Assembly: GCA_021202895.1 (NCBI GenBank)
Contig: JAJQCE010000023.1
Span: forward strand, 62,001 to 126,000
Direction: 5' to 3'
Origin: Ruminococcus sp.
GTDB taxonomy: Bacteria > Bacillota > Clostridia > Oscillospirales > Ruminococcaceae
Length of the DNA stretch: 64,000 nt
Part shown: positions 43,512 to 52,290 of the stretch, one piece after another
How the letters are laid out: every line of letters begins with the position of its first letter
Position numbering within the stretch: the first letter of the stretch is position 1
Notes under the pieces: model-generated
What the model saw: only the letters and a program-made list of their open reading frames with translations
Told to the model about the DNA's origin: nothing
Databases searched by the model: none
Translations under genes and position numbers: made by a program

Positions 43512-44834
43512 ATGGCTGAATATTTTGAAAATATTCCGAAAATCCCCTTTGAAGGACCGAAATCTGACAATCTGCTGGCATTTAAGTACTACAATCCTGA
43601 TGAAATTGTAAACGGCAAAACTATGAGAGAGCAGCTTAAGTTTGCTTTGTCATGGTGGCACACAATGGGCGGCGACGGAACGGATATGTTCGGCGTTGGA
43701 ACGGCTGACAAGACCTGGGGCGAGAGCGACTCTGAAAAGAGAGCAATCGCAAAGGTTGACGCTGCGTTTGAGATTATGGACAAGCTTTCAATCGACTACT
43801 ACTGCTATCACGACCGTGATCTTTCTCCCGAATACGGCTCGCTTGCGCAGACAAACGAGAAGCTTGACAAGGTTGTAGCTTACTGCAAGGAAAAGCAGGA
43901 GCAGACCGGCAAAAAGCTTCTTTGGGGAACGGCGAAATGCTTCGATCATCCAAGATATATGCACGGCGCAGGAACCTCTCCTAGTGCGGATGTCTTTGCT
44001 TATTCGGCGGCGCAGATTAAAAAGGCTATTGAAACCACAGTTGAGCTTGGCGGAAACGGCTATGTTTTCTGGGGCGGACGCGAGGGCTATGAAACGCTTC
44101 TCAACACAAATATGTCGCTTGAGCTTGACAACATGGCAAGGCTGATGAGAATGACGGTTGACTATGCACGCTCAATCGGCTTTACAGGCGATTTCTACAT
44201 TGAGCCAAAGCCAAAGGAGCCTACAAAGCACCAGTATGACTTCGACACAGCGACTGTTATCGGCTTTCTCAGAAAGTACGGGCTTGACAATGATTTCAAG
44301 ATGAACATAGAGGCAAACCACGCAACGCTTGCGCAGCACACCTTCCAGCACGAGCTCAGAGTTGCAAGGGACAACGGCTTCTTCGGTTCGATTGACGCTA
44401 ACCAAGGCGACGTACTGTTGGGCTGGGATACCGACCAGTTCCCGACAAATGCTTATGACGCAACGCTTTGTATGTACGAGGTTCTCAAGGCAGGCGGCTT
44501 TACAAATGGCGGACTTAACTTTGACGCCAAGGCAAGAAGAGGCTCTTTTACCAAGGAGGACATTTTCCTAAGCTACATTGCGGGAATGGATACCTTTGCT
44601 ATGGGTCTTAAGGCGGCTGACAAGCTTATCTCTGACGGCAGGATTGACAAGTTTGTCGAGGACAGATATTCCTCGTGGACTACGGGAATCGGCGCAGACA
44701 TCATCAGCGGCAAGGCTACTCTTAACGACCTTGAAAAGTATGCTCTTGAAAAGGGCGAGGTTACCGATTCGCTCTCAAGCGGAAGACAGGAAATGCTTGA
44801 AAGCATTCTCAATCAGGTTCTCTTTAACATTTAA
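43512..44834 (+). CDS. xylA: Xylose isomerase
   Basis: 440 residues. The catalytic His lies in [12 protein letters not shown], and metal-site segments are [41 protein letters not shown] and GWDTDQFP; all active-site residues appear intact. It converts D-xylose to D-xylulose with divalent metal. The start is fixed by GGAGG eight bases before ATG 43512. Monocistronic: no xylulokinase or xylose regulator is adjacent. Confidence 0.97.
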   Translation: MAEYFENIPKIPFEGPKSDNLLAFKYYNPDEIVNGKTMREQLKFALSWWHTMGGDGTDMFGVGTADKTWGESDSEKRAIAKVDAAFEIMDKLSIDYYCYHDRDLSPEYGSLAQTNEKLDKVVAYCKEKQEQTGKKLLWGTAKCFDHPRYMHGAGTSPSADVFAYSAAQIKKAIETTVELGGNGYVFWGGREGYETLLNTNMSLELDNMARLMRMTVDYARSIGFTGDFYIEPKPKEPTKHQYDFDTATVIGFLRKYGLDNDFKMNIEANHATLAQHTFQHELRVARDNGFFGSIDANQGDVLLGWDTDQFPTNAYDATLCMYEVLKAGGFTNGGLNFDAKARRGSFTKEDIFLSYIAGMDTFAMGLKAADKLISDGRIDKFVEDRYSSWTTGIGADIISGKATLNDLEKYALEKGEVTDSLSSGRQEMLESILNQVLFNI

Positions 44835-44880
44835 AAGGTAACACGTGCAAAGCTTGTGCGGTAATTCTCTTAACTAAATC

Positions 44881-44925
44881 ACAGCGTTTTTTCGCTCTTT
44901 CAAGCGGCGGGAACGCTGTTTTTTT
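44881..44925 (+). terminator. Terminator of xylA
   Basis: ACAGCGTT and AACGCTGT (44881-44918) enclose an inner CGCT..AGCG stem and are followed by seven T. Confidence 0.8.
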
Positions 44926-44957
44926 GTGCAAAAGTGCGGGCTGTTTGTACAATTTGC

Positions 44958-44970
44958 ATAACAGCATTAT
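44958..44970. promoter_or_regulatory. TetR-type half-matching palindrome, upstream copy
   Basis: ATAACAGCATTAT, close to the perfect palindrome ATAACAGCGTTAT found upstream of the exporter genes. It lies about 40 bp upstream of the tetR -35. Confidence 0.4.
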
Positions 44971-45007
44971 TTATTTTTGTGAAAAATGCCGAAAATATTT
45001 TTTGCAC

Positions 45008-45047
45008 TTGACAACTGCTCTTTGCTGTGGTAAAATAACATTGTTAC
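45008..45047 (+). promoter_or_regulatory. Promoter and operator of the TetR gene
   Basis: TTGACA (45008-45013), 17 bp, TAAAAT (45031-45036). The palindrome ATAACATTGTTAC (45035-45047) overlaps the -10 and start site, as expected for autorepression. Confidence 0.65.
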
Positions 45048-45075
45048 TTAAACGCACAAACAAAGAGGTAATATT

Positions 45076-45684
45076 ATGACGAGAAAAAAAGGGAGCGTTC
45101 CCACCCAGACGAGAGAGAAGCTTTTAGCTTCGGCAACTGAGGAGTTTTACGAATACGGCTTTGAGAAAGCGTCCTTAAGGAGAATCTGCGCAAAGGCTGA
45201 GGTTACTACAGGTGCTCTATATTTCTTTTTTCAAAACAAGGAGGAGCTTTTTAAAGAGGTGATAAAGCCGATAACGAATTTTATCAACGAAAAAATGGAG
45301 GAGCATTTTACCGCCGAGCTTAGCAGCAGCTCGCAAAATCCGATAAAGGAGGAAAACGAGGACATTCGTGCAGGTGAGGAAATTATCGACGCCTGCTTTA
45401 CCAACAAAATGCTCTGCGATATTTTGCTTGGCAACCGTGAACACCCTTACGTCTCTGGGTTTTTTGACGGACTTATGGAAAAGCTCGACAAGCAAACCAT
45501 GCTTTTGGCAAAGGATAGCTCTAGTAATTTTGACCATGGGATTGTTCACTGGTTTTCGCATTTGCAGGTGGAAATGGTTATTTACGTTATCTCCCACGAT
45601 TACGACATAATCACTGCGAAAAAGCAGCTTAGCATTATGATAAAATTCCTGCGTTCAGGCTTTAAATCTCTGTTTGAGGAGTAG
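45076..45684 (+). CDS. TetR/AcrR-family transcriptional regulator
   Basis: 202 residues. The N-terminal helix-turn-helix KASLRRICAKAEVTTGALYFFFQNKEEL (about 35-62) is typical; the C-terminal ligand/dimer domain is not assignable to a ligand. Located just upstream of an ABC ATPase/FtsX-type permease pair with which it shares similar palindromes, so it probably represses itself and the exporter until a ligand is sensed. RBS AGAGG before ATG 45076. Confidence 0.9.
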   Translation: MTRKKGSVPTQTREKLLASATEEFYEYGFEKASLRRICAKAEVTTGALYFFFQNKEELFKEVIKPITNFINEKMEEHFTAELSSSSQNPIKEENEDIRAGEEIIDACFTNKMLCDILLGNREHPYVSGFFDGLMEKLDKQTMLLAKDSSSNFDHGIVHWFSHLQVEMVIYVISHDYDIITAKKQLSIMIKFLRSGFKSLFEE

Positions 45685-45706
45685 TAAGCCTACAATTTAA
45701 CAAGAT

Positions 45707-45727
45707 AAAACGGGTTTATCCCGTTTT
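45707..45727 (+). terminator. Terminator of tetR
   Basis: AAAACGGG and CCCGTTTT pair across TTTAT, an 8-bp stem with built-in A and T tracts. Confidence 0.75.
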
Positions 45728-45741
45728 TAAATAACATTTAG

Positions 45742-45754
45742 ATAACAGCGTTAT
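45742..45754. promoter_or_regulatory. Perfect palindrome upstream of the exporter operon
   Basis: ATAACAGCGTTAT has five-base arms ATAAC/GTTAT. It sits within a larger inverted repeat, TTAAATAAC (45727-45735) with GTTATTTAA (45750-45758). It lies 21 bp before the ATPase start. Proposed TetR operator. Confidence 0.55.
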
Positions 45755-45775
45755 TTAATTTTAGGAGGAAAAAAT

Positions 45776-46474
45776 ATGTACATTGAGCTAAAGGACGTAA
45801 AGAAAAGCTATGGCGGCGGAAACTACACGCAGGTGCTTAAGGGAATTACAACAAGCCTTGAAAAGGGACAAATGTGCGTTATTCAAGGTACCAGCGGTTC
45901 GGGAAAATCTACGCTGCTCAACTGCATAGGCGGACTTGACGAAATGGATTCAGGCTCGGTAAAGGTGGACGGCAGGGAGATTTTCGGGCTTAAGCCAAAT
46001 GAGCTTAGCGAATATCGCCGTGAGAATTTAGGCTTTGTATTTCAGCTTTACAATCTTGTGCCGAACCTTACCGTTGAGGAAAATATCGAGGTCTGCAAAT
46101 ACATTTCAGACAATCCGCTGAACCTTGACGAGCTGATAGACGAGGTAGGCTTAAGCGAACACAGAAAGAAATTCCCCACTCAGCTTTCTGGCGGACAGCA
46201 GCAGCGGTGCGCAATTGCAAGAGCGTTGATAAAAAATCCGAAGCTTTTGCTCTGCGACGAGCCTACGGGTGCGCTTGATTCAAAAACCTCAAGAGAGATA
46301 TTGATTCTGCTGGAGAAAATAAACAAAATTCACGGCACGACTATGCTTATCGTTACCCACAACAACGCTATTAAAAGCATGGTTGACAAGGTGATTATAA
46401 TTAAAGACGGAACGATCAAAGACGAATACGAAAACGAAATGAAAATACCTGCCGAAAAGCTGGAGGACCTTTAA
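45776..46474 (+). CDS. ABC transporter ATP-binding protein (LolD/MacB class)
   Basis: 232 residues. Walker A GTSGSGKST near 39-47, Q-loop FVFQLYNLVPNLT, signature LSGGQQQR, Walker B LLLCDEPTGA, His switch VTHNN. Start follows a strong AGGAGG. It ends one base before the FtsX-type gene, its evident partner. The pair is of the type that exports peptides or antibiotics, or responds to envelope stress. Confidence 0.92.
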   Translation: MYIELKDVKKSYGGGNYTQVLKGITTSLEKGQMCVIQGTSGSGKSTLLNCIGGLDEMDSGSVKVDGREIFGLKPNELSEYRRENLGFVFQLYNLVPNLTVEENIEVCKYISDNPLNLDELIDEVGLSEHRKKFPTQLSGGQQQRCAIARALIKNPKLLLCDEPTGALDSKTSREILILLEKINKIHGTTMLIVTHNNAIKSMVDKVIIIKDGTIKDEYENEMKIPAEKLEDL

Positions 46475-46475
46475 T

Positions 46476-49118
46476 ATGAACAGAGTACTTAGAAAAAGAA
46501 TTCTCCGTGAGCTTAAAGGCAGTTTTACAAAGTACATTGCTCTTATGCTGCTGATTACGTTGGGCATGTACATTGTCGTTTCAATGGAGCTTATGGTTAT
46601 GACGACAGTTGAGGGCACGGCGGAGCATGGAGAGCAAAACTGCGTTGAGGACGGACAGTTCAGCGTTTTTATTCCACTTACAGACGCTCAGCTTGATGAG
46701 CTTAACGACAGCGGCTTTACAATTGAAAAAATTTTCAGCGTAGACGTTGACGCCGCCGACAAAACAAAGCTTCGCATGATGAAGGTTAGAAAAAGCGTTG
46801 ACAAAATAGAGCTTGACGAGGGAGATCTGCCGAGCAAAAGCAATGAATGTGTGCTAGAAAAGCTGTATGCGCAGGTTCACGGCTTGGAAACAGGCGACAC
46901 TATTACGGCGGCAGGCAGGGAATTTAAGATTGTGGGAACAGGAAGCGTTCCCGACTATGAAGCTCCGCTTGAGAATCTTAGCGACACTTCGGCTTCTAGT
47001 GAAAGCTTTGGAGTTATTTTTGTAAGCGACGAATGCTACGAGCTTATAAAGGGCGAAGAAACGCAGAAGGCTGAAAGCTATACCTATTCCTACCTGCTTA
47101 ACGGCGGCAGTTCAGATAAGCTGAAGAAAATGCTGGAGAACTTTGAATTTGACTATACCGATGTGACGGACGAATATTTTTTAGATTACATAAGTCAGTC
47201 TTTAGAGGGCAGAAGCGATATTGAAGCCGCAATTGACGAGCTTAGCGAAGCTGTTAATGAGCTTAGTGACGGACTTGGTGAAATATCGGGCGCACAGGGG
47301 GAGCTTACAGACGGGCTTAATGAAATATCCTCACAGCTTGCTTCTGTTGCCGCTTTGCTTGGCGACAACGAGCAATTAAGCGCAGCGGCATTAACGCTTT
47401 CACAGGCGACAGAGGGTGCTTACAGCACTTCAAAGAAAATTTCAACGGCTTCAAACGACATCTACAGCGGTTCAAAGGAGCTTGCGGAGGCAGCAGAGGA
47501 ATTTAAGAATGAAGCAAATGAGCTTTTGGACGAGATTTTTGCACTTGACATAACAAATCTGACTTCATTTATAGAAAGCGAGGACAACGCTAGAATTGCC
47601 GCAGCGGCTTTGGACGCCGAAACTAACGAGGATATAATTCTGCTTGCAGGCATAATTGTTATGGTACTCTTTACCTACATGATTTCTATATTTGTAATTC
47701 ATCAGATACAGCGCGAGAGCACTGTAATAGGCTCGCTTTATGCACTTGGAGCAAACAAGAGGGATATAATTTCCCACTACCTTGCTTTGCCTACAATGGT
47801 TACTCTTTTAGGCGCAATTGCAGGAACGATCTTAAGCTTTACTCCGATAGGCTTAGACTTTCAGATGGCTTCAAGCTACGAATACTACTCACTTCCAACG
47901 CTTGACGCAGTTTACACGCCGTTTTTGTTTATCTATGCGCTTGTCATGCCGCCTGTTATCGCTGTGATTGTAAACTATCTTGTGATAAGCCGCAAGCTTT
48001 CAAAAACAGCGCTTTCGCTTATCAGAAACGATCAGAAGAAACGCTCCTACAGTCAGATGAAAATAAAGAGCAAAAGCTTTCTCAGAAGCTTTAGAATAAG
48101 GCAGCTGCTGCGCGAAGCAAGAACCTCTGTCGCCATTATACTGGCTATGATTCTGTCAATGCTGATTTTAATGATGGCACTTGACAGCTATGTGCTTTGT
48201 CAAAACATAAAAAGCGAATCACAAAGAGATACGCTGTATGAATATATGTACTCGATTAAATATCCTGAGGAAAGCGTTCCTGACGGAGCTGAAGCCTGCT
48301 ATGCTTTAAGTCTTTCAAAAGCTGCCTACGGAAATACGCTCGAGGTCAGCGTCTTAGGGATTGAAAACTCAAATCGATACTTTCCTACTGTAAATATTCA
48401 CGAGGGAAAAAGCGCTATAACCGCTTCAAGTGCGGCGGCGCAGAAATACGGCTTAAAGGTCGGCGACAAGATTATTCTTACAGATGAAACGAATGGAACA
48501 GACTATGCTTTCAGCGTTGAGGAAATTGCGGAGTACGGTGCTTCGCTTACGGTGTTTATGGACATTGACAGCATGAGGGAGCTTTTCGGCGAGGACGAGA
48601 GCTACTACAACTGCGTTTTATCGGACGATGAGCTTGACATTGACGAAGGACGGCTGTATTCTGTGACTACAAAGGCGGACATTGAGCGTTCGTCAAGCGT
48701 CTTTGCAGATCTTATGATGTCAATGGTTATCATGCTTAGCACTGCCTCAGTGATTATTATTTTTATAGTCATGTATATAATGCAAAGCATTATGATAGAC
48801 CGCTCGTCATTCCCGATTTCGCTTATGAAAACCTTTGGCTACACAACAAAGGAGATTAAGAAAATGTACATAAACGGAAATTTATACACAATAATTTTAG
48901 GTGCGCTAATTTCGATACCGCTTTCAAAGCTTTGCATGGACGCTATGTATCCCTCCATGATAGCTAATGTCGCTTGCGGAATGAATCTTACGTTCCCATG
49001 GTACTACTACCCTTTGATTTTTGTTTTAGTTATAGTCTTTTACGCTGTTTCAAATATATTGCTAATTAAAAAGCTCAATAAAATCACTCCTGCGCAGGTT
49101 ATTAAGAACAGAGAATAG
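46476..49118 (+). CDS. FtsX/MacB-type ABC permease
   Basis: 880 residues. The first membrane helix (about 18-40) is followed by a large external domain (about 45-390) that includes a Ser/Glu-rich coiled-coil stretch with repeated LSEAVNELSDGLGEIS-like heptads (about 255-350). Three FtsX helices lie at about 390-510, a second external domain at about 555-740 and final FtsX helices at about 745-870. The layout is that of large two-FtsX-domain permeases. Substrate unknown; TetR control suggests a toxic or signalling compound. Confidence 0.88.
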   Translation: MNRVLRKRILRELKGSFTKYIALMLLITLGMYIVVSMELMVMTTVEGTAEHGEQNCVEDGQFSVFIPLTDAQLDELNDSGFTIEKIFSVDVDAADKTKLRMMKVRKSVDKIELDEGDLPSKSNECVLEKLYAQVHGLETGDTITAAGREFKIVGTGSVPDYEAPLENLSDTSASSESFGVIFVSDECYELIKGEETQKAESYTYSYLLNGGSSDKLKKMLENFEFDYTDVTDEYFLDYISQSLEGRSDIEAAIDELSEAVNELSDGLGEISGAQGELTDGLNEISSQLASVAALLGDNEQLSAAALTLSQATEGAYSTSKKISTASNDIYSGSKELAEAAEEFKNEANELLDEIFALDITNLTSFIESEDNARIAAAALDAETNEDIILLAGIIVMVLFTYMISIFVIHQIQRESTVIGSLYALGANKRDIISHYLALPTMVTLLGAIAGTILSFTPIGLDFQMASSYEYYSLPTLDAVYTPFLFIYALVMPPVIAVIVNYLVISRKLSKTALSLIRNDQKKRSYSQMKIKSKSFLRSFRIRQLLREARTSVAIILAMILSMLILMMALDSYVLCQNIKSESQRDTLYEYMYSIKYPEESVPDGAEACYALSLSKAAYGNTLEVSVLGIENSNRYFPTVNIHEGKSAITASSAAAQKYGLKVGDKIILTDETNGTDYAFSVEEIAEYGASLTVFMDIDSMRELFGEDESYYNCVLSDDELDIDEGRLYSVTTKADIERSSSVFADLMMSMVIMLSTASVIIIFIVMYIMQSIMIDRSSFPISLMKTFGYTTKEIKKMYINGNLYTIILGALISIPLSKLCMDAMYPSMIANVACGMNLTFPWYYYPLIFVLVIVFYAVSNILLIKKLNKITPAQVIKNRE

Positions 49119-49137
49119 CCTTTGTCGGAAAAGCTAA

Positions 49138-49165
49138 AAGGGACTGCATTTATTTGCAGCCCCTT
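49138..49165 (+). terminator. Terminator of the exporter operon
   Basis: AAGGG-CTGCA pairs with TGCAG-CCCTT across TTTATT with one internal mismatch; T-rich sequence follows. Confidence 0.65.
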
Positions 49166-49354
49166 AATTATTTGGATTTTTTCAGATTACGAAGCGGCTT
49201 ATTCGGTTTCCTATGTCTAATCTGTCATTGTGTTGTAAGCTTATGCCTGACCTGAGAAGTAAGCGTATTCACTCTCGGTGTTGGTGAAGGTGGCGGTTTC
49301 GCCCAGGAGAAAAGCTCGTCCTTTGGAATGGTGACGGCATACAGAATAAAAATA
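49166..49354. other. Gene-free stretch between the exporter and the phosphoribosyltransferase
   Basis: No frame here has a recognisable product. The minus strand carries a short frame ending in GETATFTNTESEYAYFSGQA without a ribosome binding site. GC is higher than in the flanks at about 49240-49340. It could be a decayed gene or a small RNA; I cannot tell. Confidence 0.3.
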
Positions 49355-49385
49355 GGCTTCCGACAGGTAAAAACCATCGGAAGCC
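49355..49385. terminator. Terminator after the phosphoribosyltransferase region
   Basis: GGCTTCCGA (49355-49363) and TCGGAAGCC (49377-49385) form a perfect 9-bp stem. It is followed by TTATTTTTTTTA on the plus strand and TATTTTTA on the minus strand, so it may work both ways. Confidence 0.7.
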
Positions 49386-49459
49386 CTTATTTTTTTTATA
49401 TGACTGTCTGTAAAACTTGTGTTCAAGCTAAGCTTTGTTTCTTTCGCAAAGCTAATCCA

Positions 49460-50089
49460 TCAAATCTTAGAATACCCGAAGCTGTTTACAAGTGCGTCAA
49501 CCTTTTGACTAGATTTGCACATTGGACACTCACCAGACTTGTATGTCTGATAACTGGGAATATCATCTCTCGTAAAAAGAGCATGAACTTCAATTTCGTT
49601 TGATTTTTCAATCGCCGAGAAAATCGAGCTAATCGCAACAAGCTGACCGTTGTAATACTTAAGGCACTCAATTGCACGATTGATGGTTTTACCAGTTGAA
49701 ACCGATGAAATTAAAAGCAGCACGCGCTTGCCCCAAATGTTTTTCTGAACGTTATCTCTGAAAATCATCTGGTTGTTGGAATTGAGCTCAGGCGTAATGA
49801 CTGAAATATCCTCATTAAGATTGATTCCGCTCGAGCATAAGCACTCAGCAAGAAATGCGCCTAGAATTTCTGTTCCCTCTAAGCAGATTATCGTGTCGAT
49901 GTGCGTGCCTACATATGCGCTCGCAAGCTGATCCGCAGCCGCTTTTGCCATCTTGTGGCTCGTCTTTATGCGGGTAAGGTCTACGTAATAATTGATGTGC
50001 GAGTGGTTAGTTGCAAAATGCCCTGGAATTATTCCTATTTTGATTTTCTTGTTTTTACGTGATTCAATAGTTTGTACTCTGCCTTCCAT
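49460..50089 (-). CDS. PyrE-like type I phosphoribosyltransferase with C-terminal CxxC
   Basis: 209 residues. A Rossmann-like PRTase core with a hydrophobic strand and PRPP-loop-like segment KRVLLLISSVSTGKTINRAIE (about 120-140), where the usual acidic pair of the PRPP motif is replaced by SS. A C-terminal GECPMCKSS is a partial metal-knuckle seen in some orotate-PRTase-like proteins. Substrate uncertain; a regulatory or altered enzyme is possible. GAGG lies seven bases before ATG 50089. The gene is alone, behind its own promoter and a folded leader. Confidence 0.7.
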   Translation of the reverse strand: MEGRVQTIESRKNKKIKIGIIPGHFATNHSHINYYVDLTRIKTSHKMAKAAADQLASAYVGTHIDTIICLEGTEILGAFLAECLCSSGINLNEDISVITPELNSNNQMIFRDNVQKNIWGKRVLLLISSVSTGKTINRAIECLKYYNGQLVAISSIFSAIEKSNEIEVHALFTRDDIPSYQTYKSGECPMCKSSQKVDALVNSFGYSKI

Positions 50090-50116
50090 AATAAAACCTC
50101 CATATGTCGAATTTAT

Positions 50117-50172
50117 GGGAATCTCTGAAAAACATTGCAGTGCAGCTGCGACAAGGATTTTTAGAAACGCCC
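50117..50172 (-). promoter_or_regulatory. Structured leader hairpin of the phosphoribosyltransferase gene
   Basis: In the RNA, GGG-UUUCU-AAAAA pairs with UUUUU-AGAGA-CCC (with small bulges), enclosing an inner GCAG..CUGC hairpin. The stem ends 27 nt upstream of the start codon. Such a fold just before a nucleotide-metabolism-like gene may be a riboswitch or protein-binding site. It matches no class I know. Confidence 0.45.
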
Positions 50173-50189
50173 TAAATATTGTATTAGTA

Positions 50190-50218
50190 ATTATAACATA
50201 TTTTCACACGTAAGTCAA
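50190..50218 (-). promoter_or_regulatory. Promoter of the phosphoribosyltransferase gene
   Basis: Minus strand TTGACT (50218-50213), 17 bp, TATAAT (50195-50190). Confidence 0.75.
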
Positions 50219-50280
50219 GCACTTTTTTGATAATTTTTCACAAAAGCAACCGCTTCTGATCTAAAAAAGTCTTAAATCAT

Positions 50281-50316
50281 AACAAGCGTCCGCCATTATT
50301 TTGACGGACGTTTGTT
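50281..50316 (-). terminator. Terminator of the zinc-ribbon protein gene
   Basis: AACAAACGTCCGTC and its complement GGCGGACGCTTGTT form a long stem (one mismatch, one G-U). It stands 28 bp after the stop codon of the minus-strand gene. Confidence 0.65.
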
Positions 50317-50343
50317 ATCAAAAGTGTAGATCAATCAGAATAT

Positions 50344-52158
50344 TTATTCAGAAGAACCTGAAACTGTGCTTGAAGTGTAGCCCTCCATGCCTGTAACATA
50401 ATCTGCCAGAGCCTCATCCTTGTCTGTATATATTACATAATCTACATTGTTATCAGTGTTTACTGTGCCATCTCCATCAATAATCACATCATCCGCATAG
50501 AATACAATATACAAATTCACCGAAGTGCTGTCGTCATCGTCAAGCGTAACCTTTGCTTTGTAAAGCTTTGCTATTCTGCACACGCACTCGCTCCAGCCAA
50601 TGTTATCATAGTCGGTAGCGTCATTTGTTATAACGTAGGATTTCAAAAACTCAAAGCTGTCAATTGACTCTACGTAGCCCGAAACATCATCTGTATATAT
50701 CCACTTTCCGTCAAGCTCCTGACGGCAATCTGTAACTGCATTTTCGTATTTTTCAGTATATGCAGTGTCAGCCGAAGCTGCCGTATCAGCGTCTATGTAT
50801 GCAGGAGCAGTTTCGTCAACGGTAAATTCCTTAGTGTAATAACCGTCGCTGTCAGCCGTTCCAGATATTTTGTATCCCAAATCAGCAAGAGAGCTGTAAG
50901 CATAAACCTTTACCGTGAAGGTATCGCCGACGTCGTAACGCTCGCCATAATCCTGGTCTATGGAAATACTGATCTCATCAGCAATATCCTCATCTAAATC
51001 CTCAGAAAGGTAAACATCAGTTATACTGAGGAACGGAGTTCCGTAGGAGTAGCTGAAAGTAACGCCCTCAAATGGATCTATTTCAGTAAGCGGCGTCAAG
51101 CCCTCAACTGTGAAATCCTTAGTGGTCGAATAGCTTTCAAAAGGCCAGATGTAATAGCTTCCGTCATAGTAGAACCAATAGCCCTTGCTTGCGTCATCTT
51201 CATCAAGATATTCATAGTCGCCAATAACAAGCTCCGCCTCAAATGTGACTGTATCTCCTTCAGTTAGATAATATGAGGACGAATTATTGTAATAATAAAT
51301 GAAATCATATTTTGAACTGATTGAATTATAGGTTAATTCTCCGTTTCCGTCAGTGCCTGAATATGTAATAGCTAATCCGTCAAAAGGATCATCTAATGAG
51401 GTTGCTTCATCAAGTCCTGAAACTGTAACCTCGAAGGTTGTGTTTGTGAGCTTGATGCCCTCCTCCTCGAGATCCTCTTCATCATATTCAACCTCAAATG
51501 TAACGGTATCTCCGTTGCTTAATCCCGTTTCCTTTGAAGCAGTGCAGGTGAGCTTGAACTCATCGTTTTTATCAGTGTCAAGAAGTGCATCGCGCATATC
51601 CTTAGCTTCGCTCTTGTCAACGCCGTATGTATCCTCAAGCGTAGATCTCTTATCGCTGAAATAATCACTGTACTCTACATCATCTCTGTCCTCGCCCACA
51701 ATGGTAATAGAATAATCATCCATGTACACATCATATTCTGAATAAGCAAATTCAGGGTCGATATCAAGCTGAGCATAAACCTTTCCATAGCCGTCAGGAC
51801 CTGCAAATTCAATGTTGAAAAGCTGCTGAGCGTCTATCTTTTTAGACCTGTTGGTAAAAATAATTATAAGCACAACTGCAACAATAATAACTGCGGCAAG
51901 CGCAATGATAACTGGAAGCAGCTTTTTAATTCCCGAGCCCTGAACAGTCACAGCCTCCGTCGGGACTGCTGCGGAATTGTATTCGCCCGCATTAGCTTTA
52001 TTCTCATTGGCAAACTGCTGCGGACTCTGTTCATATACAGTCTGATCCGCCGCTCCTACCGTCTGCGGCTGCTTAACCTCTGAGGGTGCTCCGCAGTTTA
52101 GGCAATATGCAGCAGAATCTTCCATAGAAGCGCCGCACTGATTACAAAATTTTGACAT
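50344..52158 (-). CDS. Zinc-ribbon membrane protein with repeated extracellular units
   Basis: 604 residues. The N-terminal zinc ribbon has cysteines 5, 8, 19 and 22 (CNQC, CLNC). A Gln/Asn-rich linker and one membrane helix (about 77-102) follow, then a roughly 500-residue acidic outer domain. In the outer domain a unit of about 110 residues recurs: GDTVTFEVEY, GDTVTFEAEL and GDTFTVKVYA each lead to a D-P-F-(D/E)-G-type start of the next unit, suggesting three beta-sandwich repeats. Zinc-ribbon-plus-helix proteins of this type are common in Clostridia and lack a known function. Own promoter and terminator; monocistronic. Confidence 0.75.
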   Translation of the reverse strand: MSKFCNQCGASMEDSAAYCLNCGAPSEVKQPQTVGAADQTVYEQSPQQFANENKANAGEYNSAAVPTEAVTVQGSGIKKLLPVIIALAAVIIVAVVLIIIFTNRSKKIDAQQLFNIEFAGPDGYGKVYAQLDIDPEFAYSEYDVYMDDYSITIVGEDRDDVEYSDYFSDKRSTLEDTYGVDKSEAKDMRDALLDTDKNDEFKLTCTASKETGLSNGDTVTFEVEYDEEDLEEEGIKLTNTTFEVTVSGLDEATSLDDPFDGLAITYSGTDGNGELTYNSISSKYDFIYYYNNSSSYYLTEGDTVTFEAELVIGDYEYLDEDDASKGYWFYYDGSYYIWPFESYSTTKDFTVEGLTPLTEIDPFEGVTFSYSYGTPFLSITDVYLSEDLDEDIADEISISIDQDYGERYDVGDTFTVKVYAYSSLADLGYKISGTADSDGYYTKEFTVDETAPAYIDADTAASADTAYTEKYENAVTDCRQELDGKWIYTDDVSGYVESIDSFEFLKSYVITNDATDYDNIGWSECVCRIAKLYKAKVTLDDDDSTSVNLYIVFYADDVIIDGDGTVNTDNNVDYVIYTDKDEALADYVTGMEGYTSSTVSGSSE

Positions 52159-52217
52159 ATTATAACCTCCATATTATTATTTCCATAAATAAAATCAGGA
52201 TCTTTTCCTTCAATTTT

Positions 52218-52247
52218 ATTATATCATAATACTTGCTTACTTGTCAA
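52218..52247 (-). promoter_or_regulatory. Promoter of the zinc-ribbon protein gene
   Basis: Minus strand TTGACA (52247-52242), 18 bp, TATAAT (52223-52218). Confidence 0.7.
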
Positions 52248-52290
52248 TGGTAAAATAAGGAAAGCAAAAAATTTATAGTTTATTCATTTT

